A stretch of DNA of 64,000 nucleotides from Janthinobacterium sp. GTDB lineage: Bacteria; Pseudomonadota; Gammaproteobacteria; Burkholderiales; Chitinibacteraceae. Shown here in pieces: positions 1 through 9,854 of the stretch (positions within the stretch are counted from its first letter, which is position 1; each line of letters starts with the position of its first letter). The stretch spans positions 62,001-126,000 of the forward strand of contig JANYCY010000052.1 of the NCBI GenBank assembly GCA_025360045.1. The letters run 5' to 3'. Position numbers and translations under genes: made by a program. The notes beneath the pieces were generated by a model. It was not told the origin of the DNA. It made no database searches and saw only the letters and a list, made by a program, of their open reading frames with translations.

Positions 1-1
1 C

Positions 2-1605
<1,604 letters not shown>

Positions 1606-1658
1606 CCACCTTGCTTTCTGAAGGGGCAATCCTATCAACTCAAGAGAAACATTTTTCC

Positions 1659-1714
1659 TAGGGCGGGTAAAACCCGCGAGCCAAGCTAAAAATACGCGGC
1701 TTGCGCCCGCCCTA
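1659..1714. repeat. 56-bp palindromic repeat element
   Basis: A 9-bp perfect stem (TAGGGCGGG at 1659-1667 with CCCGCCCTA at 1706-1714) encloses a second imperfect stem (GCGAGCC with GGCTTGC). It lies between the convergent EAL and rmuC genes. There is no T-run, so it resembles a REP-type palindrome more than an intrinsic terminator. Just upstream, the 17-mer at 1624-1640 recurs in inverted orientation at 18498-18514, so this is part of a dispersed repeat. Confidence 0.6.
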
Positions 1715-1775
1715 AGTTGATTCAATGTTTGTCATTATGTTGCAACGACTGCGTCTCAGCCTTGCAATACCCAGC

Positions 1776-3248
1776 CTACTCCAGCAATGCTGGTTCAGGC
1801 TCGCCTTCCAGCTTCACTTGCTCAATTTCGACAAAACGGCGAGAAATTTTATCGCTGGTAATGCTCACCTGCTGCACATCGTCATTCACCTGACGAATAT
1901 GCGTGGCAAGCTTTTTCATTCTGTCGTCAAAGCGAGTAAATTCCTGCCCCAGCTTACCCAGCGCCTCTTTAATGATATGCACTTGCTTGCGTGTTTCCAC
2001 GTCTTTAATCACGGCCCTAGCCGTATTGAGCACAGCCATTAAGGTGGTGGGCGACACAATCCAAACACGCTTAGCCATAGCATGCTGCACCAGCTCGGGG
2101 TGATACGCGTGGATCTCTGCAAATACGGCTTCAGCGGGAATAAACATCACCGCGCCATCGGCCGTTTCATTGGGGATAATATATTTACTAGAAATATCGT
2201 CGATATGCTTTTTAATATCGCCCCTGAATGCTTTAGAAGCCACCGCCCTATCGATCGTGCCATCAAACATCCGATGATAGTTTTCGAGTGGAAACTTAGC
2301 ATCTACCGCCACCGTTCCCGTAGGCTCGGGCAGGCGCAAGATGCAATCGGCGCGCGTGCCATTACTTAAAGTCGATTGAAATTCATATACCTGATTGGGC
2401 AACACATTGCGGATCAGATGCTCTAGCTGTACCTCACCAAACGCGCCACGGCTACGCTTATCACCTAGCAATTCTTGCAAGCTCACCACGTTGGTGGTTA
2501 GTCCATCAATTTTCTTTTGAGCTTCATCAATCGTTGCCAAGCGCGCCATCACACTGGCAAAGGTTTCATTGGTCTTTTTAAAGCCTTCATCCAAGCGTTC
2601 GGTGACTTTGCCAGAAATCTCGCCTAATTTTGCATCCGCCGTTTTGGTCAGTTCACCTACCGTGGCCGTCAGTTGAGTAGTAGTCAGCGCCAAGGCATTT
2701 TGAATTTGCTCCATTTCACGCACCGATTGCTCGGCCAGCATCTGCGAAAGCTTTAATAAGATTTCTTCCCGCAAAGCATCTTGCTTACCCGAAAGCTGGC
2801 TAGAAATATCGCCCAGCTGCTTCACCACCAACTCACGCGTTTCAGACAAGGTGGTGGTTAAGGAAAGCCGCATGGTTGAAAGCGATTCGGTCTGCGCTGT
2901 TTGTAAACGAGTGAGTGATTCACGCGTTTCTTTTAGCTCTTGCCCTACGCCGCTGCGCACCCGTTCAAAGGCTTCGGTCATGGTGTCTCGCAGCCGTTCG
3001 CCCGAGCGAGTCACCGCTTCAGAAAGCTGAGCGCCCTGCTGGGTTAAGGCCGCATGGGTGCTTTCCGTTTGCCGACTTAAGCCCTGATGCAGATCAGAGA
3101 GCATCTCTCTATGCTTGGCCTCTAAATCTTGCGTCAGCGTATCTAAAACATCTCTTTGTGACTGAGCGAGCTGCTGCAAACGCGCAACCACCAAAGCACC
3201 CGCCAGTAAAACCACCAGCGTGGTAATTCCAAACAATAGATCTAACAT
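1776..3248 (-). CDS. rmuC: RmuC family DNA recombination protein
   Basis: A 490-residue RmuC homologue. The family carries a predicted nuclease-like domain and in E. coli limits inversions between short repeats. The N-terminus has one membrane segment (about residues 5-25), followed by a long coiled-coil region (about 30-240) rich in Q, E and L. The conserved RmuC core follows, including the GDKRSRGAFGEVQLE stretch and the DAKFPLENY segment, where nuclease-like acidic and Lys residues lie. Length is typical. The ATG at 3248 is preceded by GGAAAG. It is a single-gene unit, divergent from flgA and convergent with the EAL gene. Confidence 0.92.
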   Translation of the reverse strand: MLDLLFGITTLVVLLAGALVVARLQQLAQSQRDVLDTLTQDLEAKHREMLSDLHQGLSRQTESTHAALTQQGAQLSEAVTRSGERLRDTMTEAFERVRSGVGQELKETRESLTRLQTAQTESLSTMRLSLTTTLSETRELVVKQLGDISSQLSGKQDALREEILLKLSQMLAEQSVREMEQIQNALALTTTQLTATVGELTKTADAKLGEISGKVTERLDEGFKKTNETFASVMARLATIDEAQKKIDGLTTNVVSLQELLGDKRSRGAFGEVQLEHLIRNVLPNQVYEFQSTLSNGTRADCILRLPEPTGTVAVDAKFPLENYHRMFDGTIDRAVASKAFRGDIKKHIDDISSKYIIPNETADGAVMFIPAEAVFAEIHAYHPELVQHAMAKRVWIVSPTTLMAVLNTARAVIKDVETRKQVHIIKEALGKLGQEFTRFDDRMKKLATHIRQVNDDVQQVSITSDKISRRFVEIEQVKLEGEPEPALLE

Positions 3249-3316
3249 GGCTTTCCACTTATCCCGCGACGAGGGGATTGTAGGCGATGTACGGCAGTAC
3301 GCCTATAATCACTTCC

Positions 3317-3991
3317 ATGAGACCTCTGTTATTTATTTTATGCACGCTATTTGCCAGCGCCGCCCATGCCACAGATACCGCTGCCATTCAACGCGCGGCA
3401 CAACAATGGCTGGATCAATCACTCGCCAACAGCAACGGCGTGCCTAGCTATCAGCTCAGCAAAATTGATAGCCGCATCCAGCTCGCCCCCTGCAAGCAAT
3501 ACGATGTAGGCCTACCCAGCGGCTACCGTTTACTCGGCAATACCATGCTGAGAATTCAGTGTGTAGACGGGGCCAACTGGGGCTTTAATTTGCCGGTAAA
3601 AGTATCGCTACTTGTAAGCTATTACGTTGCCGCAAGGCCTCTATCTGGCAATCAAGAAATCGCCAGCGGTGATTTAATCGCCCAACAAGGCGACCTAGGT
3701 ACCCTGCCCGGTAGCGTTATTTTGAATCCTGTTCAAGCCGTAGGCCGTGTTCTCAATACCGCCGTCGCTTCCGGCAGACCTTTACGCAGTGAAATGCTCA
3801 GAGCGGCGATGGTGATCCAACAAAACCAAAAAGTGCGCGTTATTTATCGAGATAACGGCATTGAGGTTGCCAACGAAGGCATCGCCATGAATAATGCCGC
3901 CGAAGGACAATCGGTGCGAGTGCGTATCGGCAACAAACTCATCGTACAAGGTCTCGCCACCGCGACGGGCAGTGTGGATGTGAGTAACTAG
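3317..3991 (+). CDS. flgA: FlgA, flagellar basal body P-ring formation chaperone
   Basis: A periplasmic chaperone needed for assembly of FlgI into the flagellar P ring. The start is placed at the ATG at 3317 because it begins a good signal peptide (MRPLLFILCTLFASAAHA, cleavage after AHA); the upstream in-frame start at 3287 would bury it. The mature protein shows the FlgA N-terminal domain with a CKQYDVGLP-type segment and a C-terminal SAF domain (about 100-165) plus a final beta domain ending in VRIGNKLIVQGLA. It stands alone between rmuC and ribF, with no other flagellar gene in the window. Confidence 0.9.
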   Translation: MRPLLFILCTLFASAAHATDTAAIQRAAQQWLDQSLANSNGVPSYQLSKIDSRIQLAPCKQYDVGLPSGYRLLGNTMLRIQCVDGANWGFNLPVKVSLLVSYYVAARPLSGNQEIASGDLIAQQGDLGTLPGSVILNPVQAVGRVLNTAVASGRPLRSEMLRAAMVIQQNQKVRVIYRDNGIEVANEGIAMNNAAEGQSVRVRIGNKLIVQGLATATGSVDVSN

Positions 3992-4142
3992 AACGCCGAT
4001 ATAGCGTAAGTGCTTGAGTCTGACGGACCGCTATCCATGCCAATAAAACAGCAAATATCACCCATCTTCACAAGCGAACTGACAAAACGCTCGCTAGCCG
4101 CTACAATTTACGGCTTTGTAAAGTCCGCCCAAGCGCTTAAGC

Positions 4143-5063
4143 ATGCAAGTTTTCAGAAGCGTTTCCGACGCTCACCTTCCTCCTACTGCGATCACCATCG
4201 GCAATTTCGATGGCCTGCACGCTGGCCACGAAGCGATGTTGTCCGAATTAAAATCGGTAGCGTCACTGCACGGGCTAAAAACCTGTGTGCTCACCTTTGA
4301 GCCGCACCCACGTGAATTCTTTGCGCCAAGCGCTGCACCCGCCCGTCTCACTAGCCTGCGCGAGAAGCTTGAGCTACTGGCAGCAAGAGAGATTGATTAT
4401 GTGATTGTGCAACGCTTCGATCGCCAATTCTCATCTTTAAGCGCCTTGGACTTTAGAGATCAGATTCTGGCTAAAGGCTTAAATGCACGGCATGTAATTG
4501 TAGGAGACGATTTTTGCTTTGGCGCAAAACGCGCAGGCGATTTTGCCCTACTGCAAGCCAGCAGCAATTTCAGCGCCTGTAGCCTTGCCACCGTTGCTGA
4601 CGGTGGCCTGCGAATTTCCTCTACCGCTGTGCGAAATGCGCTAGCCGCAGGGGACATGAATTTAGCCGCCCATTATTTAAACCGGCCCTACTCAATTTCT
4701 GGGCGGGTTGTTGATGGTGATAAAATCGGCAGAACGCTCGGCTTTCCTACGGCAAATATTCAAATCAAGCACAATCGCCCGCCTTTATTCGGCATTTTTG
4801 TGGTTGAAGTGCACGGGCTTGAAAAGCCTTATCAAGGTGTCGCCAGCCTGGGATTTCGCCCCACCATCCACGGTGGCGACCTCTACCCCAAATTAGAAGC
4901 GCATTTATTTGATTTTAATCGGCAAATATACCGTCAGCATCTCCGTGTAGACTTCTTGCATAAGCTGCGTGATGAAGAAAAATATATTGATTTGCCAACT
5001 TTAGTTGCGCAAATCGAAAAAGATTGCATCGCCGCCAAAGAATGGTTTGCAGCAAATAGATAG
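4143..5063 (+). CDS. ribF: Bifunctional riboflavin kinase / FAD synthetase
   Basis: A cytoplasmic enzyme converting riboflavin to FMN and FMN to FAD. The N-terminal nucleotidyltransferase domain (about 1-180) has the GNFDGLHAGHEA motif and the ISSTAVRNAL segment. The C-terminal riboflavin kinase domain (about 185-306) has GRTLGFPTANI and the LEAHLFDFN segment. The 306-residue length is normal. It is first in the ribF-ileS-lspA-ispH order commonly seen in Neisseriales and other proteobacteria, with a 74-bp gap to ileS. Confidence 0.97.
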   Translation: MQVFRSVSDAHLPPTAITIGNFDGLHAGHEAMLSELKSVASLHGLKTCVLTFEPHPREFFAPSAAPARLTSLREKLELLAAREIDYVIVQRFDRQFSSLSALDFRDQILAKGLNARHVIVGDDFCFGAKRAGDFALLQASSNFSACSLATVADGGLRISSTAVRNALAAGDMNLAAHYLNRPYSISGRVVDGDKIGRTLGFPTANIQIKHNRPPLFGIFVVEVHGLEKPYQGVASLGFRPTIHGGDLYPKLEAHLFDFNRQIYRQHLRVDFLHKLRDEEKYIDLPTLVAQIEKDCIAAKEWFAANR

Positions 5064-5137
5064 TCAAATAGATAAAACATCGCATTACGTCAACAAGACG
5101 CTTTGCAATAGCAATATAAAACCATTGAGAGATCACC

Positions 5138-8005
5138 ATGTCAGAAAAACCAACAAATAAGTACCCAGTCAACTTACTCGACACGCCATTTCCTATGCGT
5201 GGCGATTTAGCAAAACGCGAACCTGCGTTTTTAAAAGACTGGCAAGACAATGCGCTCTACCAAGCAATTCGCAGCAAAGCAGTCGAGCAAAATCGTCCTA
5301 AATTTATGCTGCACGACGGCCCGCCGTATGCCAATGGCGATATTCATATCGGCCATGCGGTTAATAAAATTCTGAAAGACATCATTATCAAGGCCAAAAC
5401 GCTAGATGGCTTTGACGCGCCTTATGTGCCGGGCTGGGATTGCCACGGTCTGCCTATTGAGCATCAGATCGAAAAAATTGTTAAATTTGATAAGCAAGCC
5501 CTCGCCACCAACCCAGGCATTTTTGAGCGCGTGCAAGAATATCGTAAAGCCAATGGCCTAGACCCCAAGGAAACACGCTTGCCTGCGGCATTTACCCGCG
5601 AGCTATGCCGCGATTACGCCGCCATTCAGATCGAACGCCAAAAAGCCGACTTTATTCGCTTAGGCGTGTTGGGCGACTGGAATAATCCTTACCGCACCAT
5701 GGATTTCAAAACCGAGGCTGATATTGTTCGCACCTTGGGCAAAGTGCATGCCAATGGTTATCTGATCCGTGGCCAAAAGCCGGTTCACTGGTGCGTAGAC
5801 TGTGCCTCCGCCTTGGCTGAAGCCGAAGTGGAATACGAAGACAAAGTCTCCCCGGCCATCGATGTGGGCTTCCGTGTTGTAGACACTGAGGCTTTATCCA
5901 AAGCATTTGGCGGCGTCACCGTGGGCGACGTTCCCGCTTTTGCGCTGATCTGGACCACCACCCCGTGGACTCTTCCTGCCAACCAAGCCGTATCGGTACA
6001 CCCTGACTTTATCTACGACTTAATCGCCACGCCTAAAGGCCTGTTGATTTTGGCGCGTGACTTGGCCGAAGCCACCATCAAACGCTACGAGATTGAAATC
6101 ACCGAGGTCATTGCCCAAGCCAAGGGCTCTGCGCTGGAATTTCTGCAACTGCAACACCCTTTCTTAGAGCGTGTAGTGCCGATTATTTGTGGCGACCATG
6201 TCACCACCGAAGCAGGTACGGGCCTCGTACACACCGCGCCTGCACACGGTTTAGAAGACTATGTGGTGGGTTGCAAATATAAGATTCCAACTGACAATCC
6301 TGTTGGCAACGACGGCCGTTTTTATAGCAACATCGAGTTCTTTGCCAACAAAACTGTTTGGGAAGCCAATCCAATGGTGCTTGCGCTCTTGGAAGAGCGT
6401 GGCGCGCTGTTTTCCAGCAAAAAACTAGAACACAGCTACCCACATTGCTGGCGTCATAAAACCCCAATTATTTTCCGTGCGACGAGCCAATGGTTTATCG
6501 GCATGGAAACTGCAGGCGTTGAGGGAAAAACACTCCGATCACAAGCCAATACTGCGGTTGATTCGACAGAATTCTTCCCAGCTTGGGGCCGTGCCCGCCT
6601 AGAAGCGATGATTAAAAATCGCCCAGACTGGTGCGTTTCGCGTCAGCGCAACTGGGGCGTGCCGATGACTTTCTTTGTGCATAAAGAAAGTGGCGAATTA
6701 CACCCTAATTCAGGTGAATTGCTCGAAATCGTGGCGAAACGCATCGAAGCCGAAGGGATTGAAGCGTGGTTTAAGCTTGATGCGGCCGAATTACTAGGCA
6801 ACGACGCTGAAAATTACGACAAACTAAAAGACACGCTGGATGTATGGTTTGATTCTGGCTCGACCCACTACGCGGTATTGCGTCAACGGGAAGAGCTAAC
6901 ATGGCCTGCTGATTTGTACTTAGAAGGCTCGGATCAGCACCGAGGCTGGTTCCAGTCGTCCTTGCTGACAGGCTGCGCCACGGAAGGTCGTGCGCCTTAC
7001 AAGCAATTACTGACCCACGGTTTTGTGGTGGATGGTAAGGGCTTAAAAATGTCCAAATCCAAGGGTAATGTGATCGCGCCGCAAACCGTGATTAACCAGC
7101 TGGGCGCGGATATGTTGCGCCTTTGGACTGCATCCACAGATTACTCTGGCGAGCTGACCATTTCTGACGAGATTCTGAAACGCACCGCCGATTCCTATCG
7201 CCGTATTCGTAATACGCTGCGTTTCTTGCTAGCGAATATTTCTGACTTTGGCGTAGAAAACCTGCTGCCCGCAGAAGAGCTGTTGCAACTTGATCGTTAC
7301 GCCTTGCTAGAGCTGGCGGCATTCCAGCAAAAAATTACCGGCCTATACGATAAATACGAGTTCCACCTTGCAGTGCAAGAAATCCACGCTTATTGCTCAG
7401 AAGGCTTGGGCTCTTTCTACCTCGACATTATTAAAGACCGCCTCTACACCATGGGCGCAGACAGCCATGGCCGTCGCTCTGCGCAAACAGCGCTTTGGCA
7501 TATCAGCCAAGCCTTGGTTCGCTTGCTTGCGCCGATCTTGTCTTTCACCGCACATGAAGCTTGGGCCGCACTGAAAAACGAAGAAAATGTGTTCCTATCG
7601 GCTTGGCACACCGTACCTGCCGTCAGCGATGCAGAGCAACTGAATGCGCGCTTTGTGCAGATTCGTGAAGTTCGCGCTGCCGCACAAAAAGAAATCGAGT
7701 TGCAACGTGCAGATGGCAAACTGGGCTCTAGCTTACAGGCAGAAGTTGAAATCACCGCCGCAGGCGATACTTACGAGGCTCTGGCTAATTTAGGCGACGA
7801 GCTGAAATTTGTGCTGATTACTTCGCAAGCCCGCTTAGTGCAGGGTGATGCGACCAAGATCAGCGTAAGCGCGTCGACAGCGGCCAAATGTGATCGCTGC
7901 TGGCATTACACCGCCAGCGTAGGCTCACACGCCGAACACAGCACGCTATGCAGCCGTTGCAATGACAATCTGTTCAAGCAAGGCGAGGTTCGCGCTCATG
8001 CTTAA
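5138..8005 (+). CDS. ileS: Isoleucyl-tRNA synthetase
   Basis: A class I aminoacyl-tRNA synthetase of 955 residues that charges tRNA-Ile in the cytoplasm. The HIGH motif is at 70-73 and KMSKS at 637-641. The large editing (CP1) insertion contains [11 protein letters not shown] and [13 protein letters not shown]-terminal zinc-finger-like domain has two Cys pairs (CDRCWHY and CSRC) near residues 910-945. No sign of disruption. The 3' end overlaps lspA by 8 bp, which suggests translational coupling. Confidence 0.98.
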   Translation: MSEKPTNKYPVNLLDTPFPMRGDLAKREPAFLKDWQDNALYQAIRSKAVEQNRPKFMLHDGPPYANGDIHIGHAVNKILKDIIIKAKTLDGFDAPYVPGWDCHGLPIEHQIEKIVKFDKQALATNPGIFERVQEYRKANGLDPKETRLPAAFTRELCRDYAAIQIERQKADFIRLGVLGDWNNPYRTMDFKTEADIVRTLGKVHANGYLIRGQKPVHWCVDCASALAEAEVEYEDKVSPAIDVGFRVVDTEALSKAFGGVTVGDVPAFALIWTTTPWTLPANQAVSVHPDFIYDLIATPKGLLILARDLAEATIKRYEIEITEVIAQAKGSALEFLQLQHPFLERVVPIICGDHVTTEAGTGLVHTAPAHGLEDYVVGCKYKIPTDNPVGNDGRFYSNIEFFANKTVWEANPMVLALLEERGALFSSKKLEHSYPHCWRHKTPIIFRATSQWFIGMETAGVEGKTLRSQANTAVDSTEFFPAWGRARLEAMIKNRPDWCVSRQRNWGVPMTFFVHKESGELHPNSGELLEIVAKRIEAEGIEAWFKLDAAELLGNDAENYDKLKDTLDVWFDSGSTHYAVLRQREELTWPADLYLEGSDQHRGWFQSSLLTGCATEGRAPYKQLLTHGFVVDGKGLKMSKSKGNVIAPQTVINQLGADMLRLWTASTDYSGELTISDEILKRTADSYRRIRNTLRFLLANISDFGVENLLPAEELLQLDRYALLELAAFQQKITGLYDKYEFHLAVQEIHAYCSEGLGSFYLDIIKDRLYTMGADSHGRRSAQTALWHISQALVRLLAPILSFTAHEAWAALKNEENVFLSAWHTVPAVSDAEQLNARFVQIREVRAAAQKEIELQRADGKLGSSLQAEVEITAAGDTYEALANLGDELKFVLITSQARLVQGDATKISVSASTAAKCDRCWHYTASVGSHAEHSTLCSRCNDNLFKQGEVRAHA

Positions 8006-8492
8006 AAACGGTCTGAGCCGTTGGCTAGGCTTGGCGCTGCTGGTCTTGATCTTTGATCAAGCCAGTAAGCATACGATAGAGGCGCTGTTTCAGTTTGGCG
8101 AGCAGCGCGCCGTCATTGCAGGCTTTTTCAACCTAACTCTCGCTTACAACCCCGGTGCGGCTTTTAGCTTTCTGGCGGACGCCGGTGGTTGGCAGCGTTA
8201 TTTCTTTACCGCACTGGCGCTCGGCGTTTCGGCATTTATTGTGTTTTTGCTCAAAAAACACCACGCCGAAACCCGCTACGCACTAGCATTAGCGCTGATT
8301 TTAGGCGGCGCACTCGGCAATGCCATGGATAGAATGCTGTTGGGTCATGTGATCGACTTTATTCAGATCCACTACCAACAGCGCTGGTACTACCCTGCCT
8401 TTAATATTGCAGATTCAGCGATTTGCATTGGGGCCGTATTGATGGTTATTGATTCATTCCGCCGTGAAACCCCTTCGGAGAAAACCGTATGA
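7998..8492 (+). CDS. lspA: Lipoprotein signal peptidase (signal peptidase II)
   Basis: An inner-membrane aspartyl protease that cleaves signal peptides of prolipoproteins after diacylglyceryl transfer. I use the ATG at 7998, inside the ileS end and preceded by GAGG, giving 164 residues; an earlier in-frame ATG at 7962 lies deeper inside ileS and adds an atypical tail. Four membrane segments are visible. Catalytic aspartates are Asp111 in GNAMDR and Asp139 in FNIADS. Substrates in this window may include the predicted lipoproteins NlpD-like, DUF1615 and HmuY-like. The stop overlaps the ispH start (ATGA). Confidence 0.97.
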   Translation: MLKNGLSRWLGLALLVLIFDQASKHTIEALFQFGEQRAVIAGFFNLTLAYNPGAAFSFLADAGGWQRYFFTALALGVSAFIVFLLKKHHAETRYALALALILGGALGNAMDRMLLGHVIDFIQIHYQQRWYYPAFNIADSAICIGAVLMVIDSFRRETPSEKTV

Positions 8493-9412
8493 CCATGCAA
8501 ATTATCTTGGCCCAGCCGCGAGGTTTTTGTGCGGGTGTTGACCGTGCCATTGCCATCGTTGAAAAAGCCTTAGAGAAATTCGGTGCGCCAATTTATGTGC
8601 GCCATGAAGTCGTTCACAATAAATTTGTGATCGAAGACCTCAAGCAAAAGGGCGCTATTTTTGTCGAAGACTTAGCCGATGTGCCTGCGGGCAATACGCT
8701 GATTTTCTCGGCACACGGCGTTTCACAAGCCGTGCGAGCCGAAGCGGCTGAGCGTGGCCTAACTATTTTTGACGCCACCTGCCCGCTCGTGACCAAAGTT
8801 CACCTAGAAGTCAAACGCCTGCGTGAGCAAGGCTTTGAAATCGTGATGATCGGCCACAAAGGCCATCCAGAAGTAGAAGGCACGATGGGCCAAGCTCAGG
8901 GCGGCATGTATCTGGTAGAAGAAGTGAGCGATGTAGAAACTTTACAAGTTGCTAGCGAAAAGCTGGCTTACGTCACCCAAACCACGCTGTCGGTTGATGA
9001 TGCGCAAGTTGTGATTGATGCCTTACGAGTACGCTTTCCAGCTATCGTAGGCCCCAAGAAAGACGATATTTGCTACGCCACACAAAACCGTCAGGATGCC
9101 GTCAAGCATTTAGCCAAAGAAGTTGATGTAGTGGTAGTGGTTGGCTCGCCAAACAGCTCCAACTCTAACCGCCTGCGCGAAGTCGCTGCCAATTTAGGCA
9201 TAGCCTCCTATATGGTCGATAACGCTAGCGAACTGAAAGCAGAGTGGTTTGTAGGTAAGCAAAATGTAGGTGTGACCGCAGGTGCTTCTGCCCCTGATAT
9301 CTTGGTCCGCCAAGTCATCACACAGGTAGAAAGCTTTGGCGCAGGCAATATCCGCCAAATGGACGGTATCGAAGAAAACGTCATCTTCTCGCTACCTAAG
9401 GGCTTGGTGTAA
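8489..9412 (+). CDS. ispH: 4-hydroxy-3-methylbut-2-enyl diphosphate reductase
   Basis: The last enzyme of the MEP isoprenoid pathway, an iron-sulfur protein that makes IPP and DMAPP from HMBPP. The three cluster cysteines are visible: Cys14 (GFCAGV), Cys98 (DATCP) and Cys195 (ICYATQNR). The GHKGHPE motif and the SSNSNRL substrate-binding segment are present. The 307-residue length is normal. The start overlaps the lspA stop; an ATG two codons later (MQIILAQ) is also possible. Confidence 0.98.
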   Translation: MTMQIILAQPRGFCAGVDRAIAIVEKALEKFGAPIYVRHEVVHNKFVIEDLKQKGAIFVEDLADVPAGNTLIFSAHGVSQAVRAEAAERGLTIFDATCPLVTKVHLEVKRLREQGFEIVMIGHKGHPEVEGTMGQAQGGMYLVEEVSDVETLQVASEKLAYVTQTTLSVDDAQVVIDALRVRFPAIVGPKKDDICYATQNRQDAVKHLAKEVDVVVVVGSPNSSNSNRLREVAANLGIASYMVDNASELKAEWFVGKQNVGVTAGASAPDILVRQVITQVESFGAGNIRQMDGIEENVIFSLPKGLV

Positions 9413-9432
9413 AAAAGAAGATCACAAACCCA

Positions 9433-9480
9433 CACCTTGAACCACGGAGTACACAGAGGGCACGGAGTTACACGGAGAAA
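9433..9480. repeat. Dispersed repeat, TTGAACCAC type, left copy
   Basis: About 48 bp starting CACACCTTGAACCACGGAG and continuing with GGAGTTACACGGAGAAA. A related copy in opposite orientation lies at 9755-9803 and another at about 22309-22362. The left and right copies here flank the 168-bp hairpin element at 9553-9720, giving a nested arrangement in the 440-bp gap between ispH and ccoI. Confidence 0.7.
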
Positions 9481-9552
9481 ATCAAAATCATGCATTAAAT
9501 TGATTCGAGCCTTTTGTGTTATTCGTGAATCAAGATTTCTAGCCTTTATGCA

Positions 9553-9720
9553 CTAGCAGCCTGTCGGACTTAGGCGGTCGAAGCGAAAAATCGCATGATT
9601 GAGACCAGATTTTGCCGGATTTGCAGCGCCAATAACGAGTTATTGGTCAAAAATCCGGTGAAATATGGGCCAATCAGGTGATTTTGCAGCCGACTGATGC
9701 TAAGTCCGACAGGCTGCTAG
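9553..9720. repeat. 168-bp hairpin element with CTAG ends (copy 1)
   Basis: Perfect 21-bp terminal inverted repeats, starting CTAGCAGCCTGTCGGACTTA, bound a 168-bp element. The centre holds an 8-bp hairpin (CCAATAAC, loop GA, GTTATTGG) flanked by GGATTT and AAATCC arms. A second copy of identical length lies at 15956-16123. It has no coding capacity, so it looks like a miniature inverted-repeat element that would depend on a transposase elsewhere. CTAG at both outer ends could be a target duplication. Confidence 0.8.
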
Positions 9721-9754
9721 ATAATTAGAACTCATTAGCAATAAAGCACGCAGG

Positions 9755-9803
9755 CTTTCTCTGTGTAACTCCGTGTTCTCCGTGCCCCCTGTGGTTCAAG
9801 ATG
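9755..9803. repeat. Dispersed repeat, TTGAACCAC type, right inverted copy
   Basis: The reverse complement of this segment matches the 9433-9480 copy over most of its length (shared TTGAACCAC, GGGCACGGAG and GGAGTTACAC blocks). The two copies form an inverted pair around the 168-bp hairpin element. The ccoI promoter must lie in or beside this copy, because only about 50 bp separate it from the ccoI start. Confidence 0.68.
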
Positions 9804-9854
9804 TGGATTTGTTGTATGCATACCTACACTTTTAATTAAGGCTTTCCACGCCGC

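Noticed and set aside
1659..1714. Intrinsic terminator between the EAL gene and rmuC
   Set aside because: The palindrome is strong but lacks a T-run on either side, and its relation to other repeats fits a mobile palindrome better.
4010..4300. 96-codon frame overlapping the ribF start
   Set aside because: It is out of frame with ribF, has no recognisable protein features and covers the ribF promoter and first 150 bases.
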